7,700 bases of DNA from Pseudomonadota bacterium (GTDB lineage: Bacteria; Pseudomonadota; Gammaproteobacteria; JAKAQQ01), in NCBI GenBank assembly GCA_021828425.1, contig JAKARN010000063.1, forward strand, positions 1 to 7,700, given 5' to 3'. Position 1 is the first letter of the stretch. Each line of letters opens with the position of its first letter. A program made the translations under genes and the position numbers. Shown piece after piece: positions 7,601-7,700 of the stretch. The notes under the pieces are model-generated. The model was not told the DNA's origin and ran no database searches. It saw only the letters and a list, made by a program, of their open reading frames with translations.

Positions 7601-7700
7601 AAGAGAACCTTGCATACCCTGAAAGGTGGTGCCCGGGTCGCGAATTTCCAGGCCATCGCTTCATTGGCCCATGAACTGGAATCCGTTTTGGACTGGGCGA
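4613..7700 (+). CDS. chpA: ChpA (PilL), multi-HPt hybrid CheA-type histidine kinase, N-terminal part
   Basis: Cytosolic kinase of the Pil-Chp system; it phosphorylates PilG and PilH. 1029 codons are open to the right edge; Pseudomonas ChpA has about 2470 residues, so the ATPase, CheW-like and receiver domains should follow outside. Seen here: an N-terminal HPt-like module (about 8-110) with ILWVKDEL and CLTDLHEIRGVLQVV, candidate H48; a helical region including LRTVGSVIREDLGRVKDRID from 303; a Pro/Glu/Gly-rich linker (about 547-640); an HPt with H700 in FHTLKGSGRLAG; a degenerate HPt with H834 in AAHTLNGIS; a second proline-rich linker (about 905-958); and an HPt with H1001 in LHTLKGGARVANF. 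The H700 and H1001 modules share FLEEARE. The ATG is set by an in-frame TAA 15 bases upstream; no clear Shine-Dalgarno is visible, so translation may depend on pilJ. The linker contains a run of nine G. Confidence 0.93.
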   Translation, partial: MSIPASQAILWVKDELENSLARVRLGWESFTQDPGQKEALGRCLTDLHEIRGVLQVVGISGGALLTQEIERVLRVLKEQEEPPQEPVLEQVTRALMQLPMYLERVAGTRRDSVRMLLPQINALRTSIGNAPLDSENLTMELRFAERTAATTDHDIRRLAHALRPQFQSALLSFYRDPSNRDAVNTMIKVAQQIEAAAQIPAEFELWWLAGGFLESVRDGGHLLTSEIKQLIGRLDRELHNLQKKGEQKRSLQELNQSLRTQVLRSTSSGSRVTAIRSAQRSEPKEDNWSASTADLSGPSQALLRTVGSVIREDLGRVKDRIDLYVRGGLRESAQLVAATDLLKKVCDTLTVLGLSDLSESLDRQRHFLSDQATGTSKGHENTLLQVASVLLQIEDQLEDEINLLGKTRQLSDSSAQREAYGRARSLVVREVLVNLSRVKQIVADFISHPNQAPTLQEGVRPLLTEIVSALQIAGFESVAELIIRLNLALDPDRWLTRGRRLSTSLANRVADAIVSIEYWLENIRLNRGTLSAMLDNAEGCIAALEQAIPGIPEGTAEESMPEESPESRGAPPAILDGVTEPVPPAGQETGKAMPVAEPIPFHSEEPSGGGVSPKPAQPKDSEASTSPLPAARAKRPAGDESVSTPELLVVLRADAEPEIVPIFLEEAREVVRGLQVSYEMWLKNPEEETGPRTTIRRGFHTLKGSGRLAGALRVAEYAWKVESLLNRMIDNTLPTSADRVAFVGASISFVSELIKELEQGKARLPDYVERFRRAEALISREDLEPEVTPAPVPRIDPALYGIFRDEARHHMAVLREWLGSPQIPVPFSVSKAAHTLNGISQMAQLEEMVQLFEPINHYFEALAYGLLPFAETDRDRLLRSLNTAEQCVGAYGNRQDLLPAVEPLHVEWQVVVGGSRSTLPESGGSPAKTGEAGEKASQPPSIPVSPRLPDPSGPSGRSSSEIQVVFLEEARELLEETVPLLETGTDNLRPDQLSHLKRTLHTLKGGARVANFQAIASLAHELESVLDWA
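5589..5596. repeat. G8 homopolymer inside chpA
   Basis: Eight G encoding R326-G327-G328. A one-base gain would end translation at 5652 and a one-base loss at 6002. RGG occurs at the equivalent place in Pseudomonas ChpA as I remember it, so the run probably follows from conserved residues. Confidence 0.9.
6433..6441. repeat. G9 homopolymer inside chpA linker
   Basis: Nine G encoding the end of S607 through G610 in the unstructured linker before the H700 HPt domain. It is the longest homopolymer I see in the window. A gain of one G would stop translation near 6531, and a loss of one G near 6797. Confidence 0.92.

Noticed and set aside
1..7700. CRISPR arrays, tRNA or rRNA genes, insertion sequences, attachment sites
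   Set aside because: No regularly spaced repeats, RNA gene signatures, transposase motifs or terminal inverted repeats were seen. Nearly all of the window is explained by six conserved genes.

Overview
The window holds most of a type IV pilus (twitching-motility) chemosensory operon, pilG-pilH-pilI-pilJ-chpA on the + strand, preceded by a divergently transcribed glutathione synthetase gene, gshB, on the - strand. Both edge genes run out of the window: gshB loses its 3' end at the left edge and chpA is cut after about 1029 codons at the right edge. I assigned products by recognising family motifs and remembered homologues (Pseudomonas PilG/PilH/PilI/PilJ/ChpA and E. coli GshB), not by any search.

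Organism: a glutathione-making, type IV-piliated proteobacterium. The gshB | pilGHIJ-chpA arrangement is typical of Gammaproteobacteria and near relatives such as Acidithiobacillia. Base composition looks moderately GC-rich by eye. I cannot name a genus.

Layout: 1-860 (-) gshB, 3' end missing. 861-977 is the divergent intergenic region, with a plausible -10 for gshB, a weak promoter candidate for pilG, a G/C homopolymer next to the gshB start, and two competing small hairpins in the pilG leader. Then pilG (978-1442), pilH (1449-1832), pilI (1822-2379, GTG start overlapping pilH by 11 bases), pilJ (2438-4597) and chpA (4613 to beyond 7700). Spacing is tight throughout (6-base gap, 11-base overlap, 58-base gap, 15-base gap), so the five genes are very probably one transcript. 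No gene-free stretch exceeds 117 bases.

How the genes work together (known for the Pil-Chp family): the inner-membrane receptor PilJ, coupled by the CheW-like PilI, controls the multi-HPt histidine kinase ChpA, which passes phosphate to two single-domain response regulators, PilG and PilH. These tune the pilus extension and retraction motors, and in Pseudomonas also cAMP levels. The CheR-like methyltransferase gene pilK, which lies between pilJ and chpA in Pseudomonas, is absent from that position here.

I do not see an undescribed system. The points most worth a second look are a run of nine G inside chpA (with a second run of eight), the loss of a normally conserved arginine in the CheW core motif of PilI, a degenerate HPt motif in ChpA, and the missing pilK.
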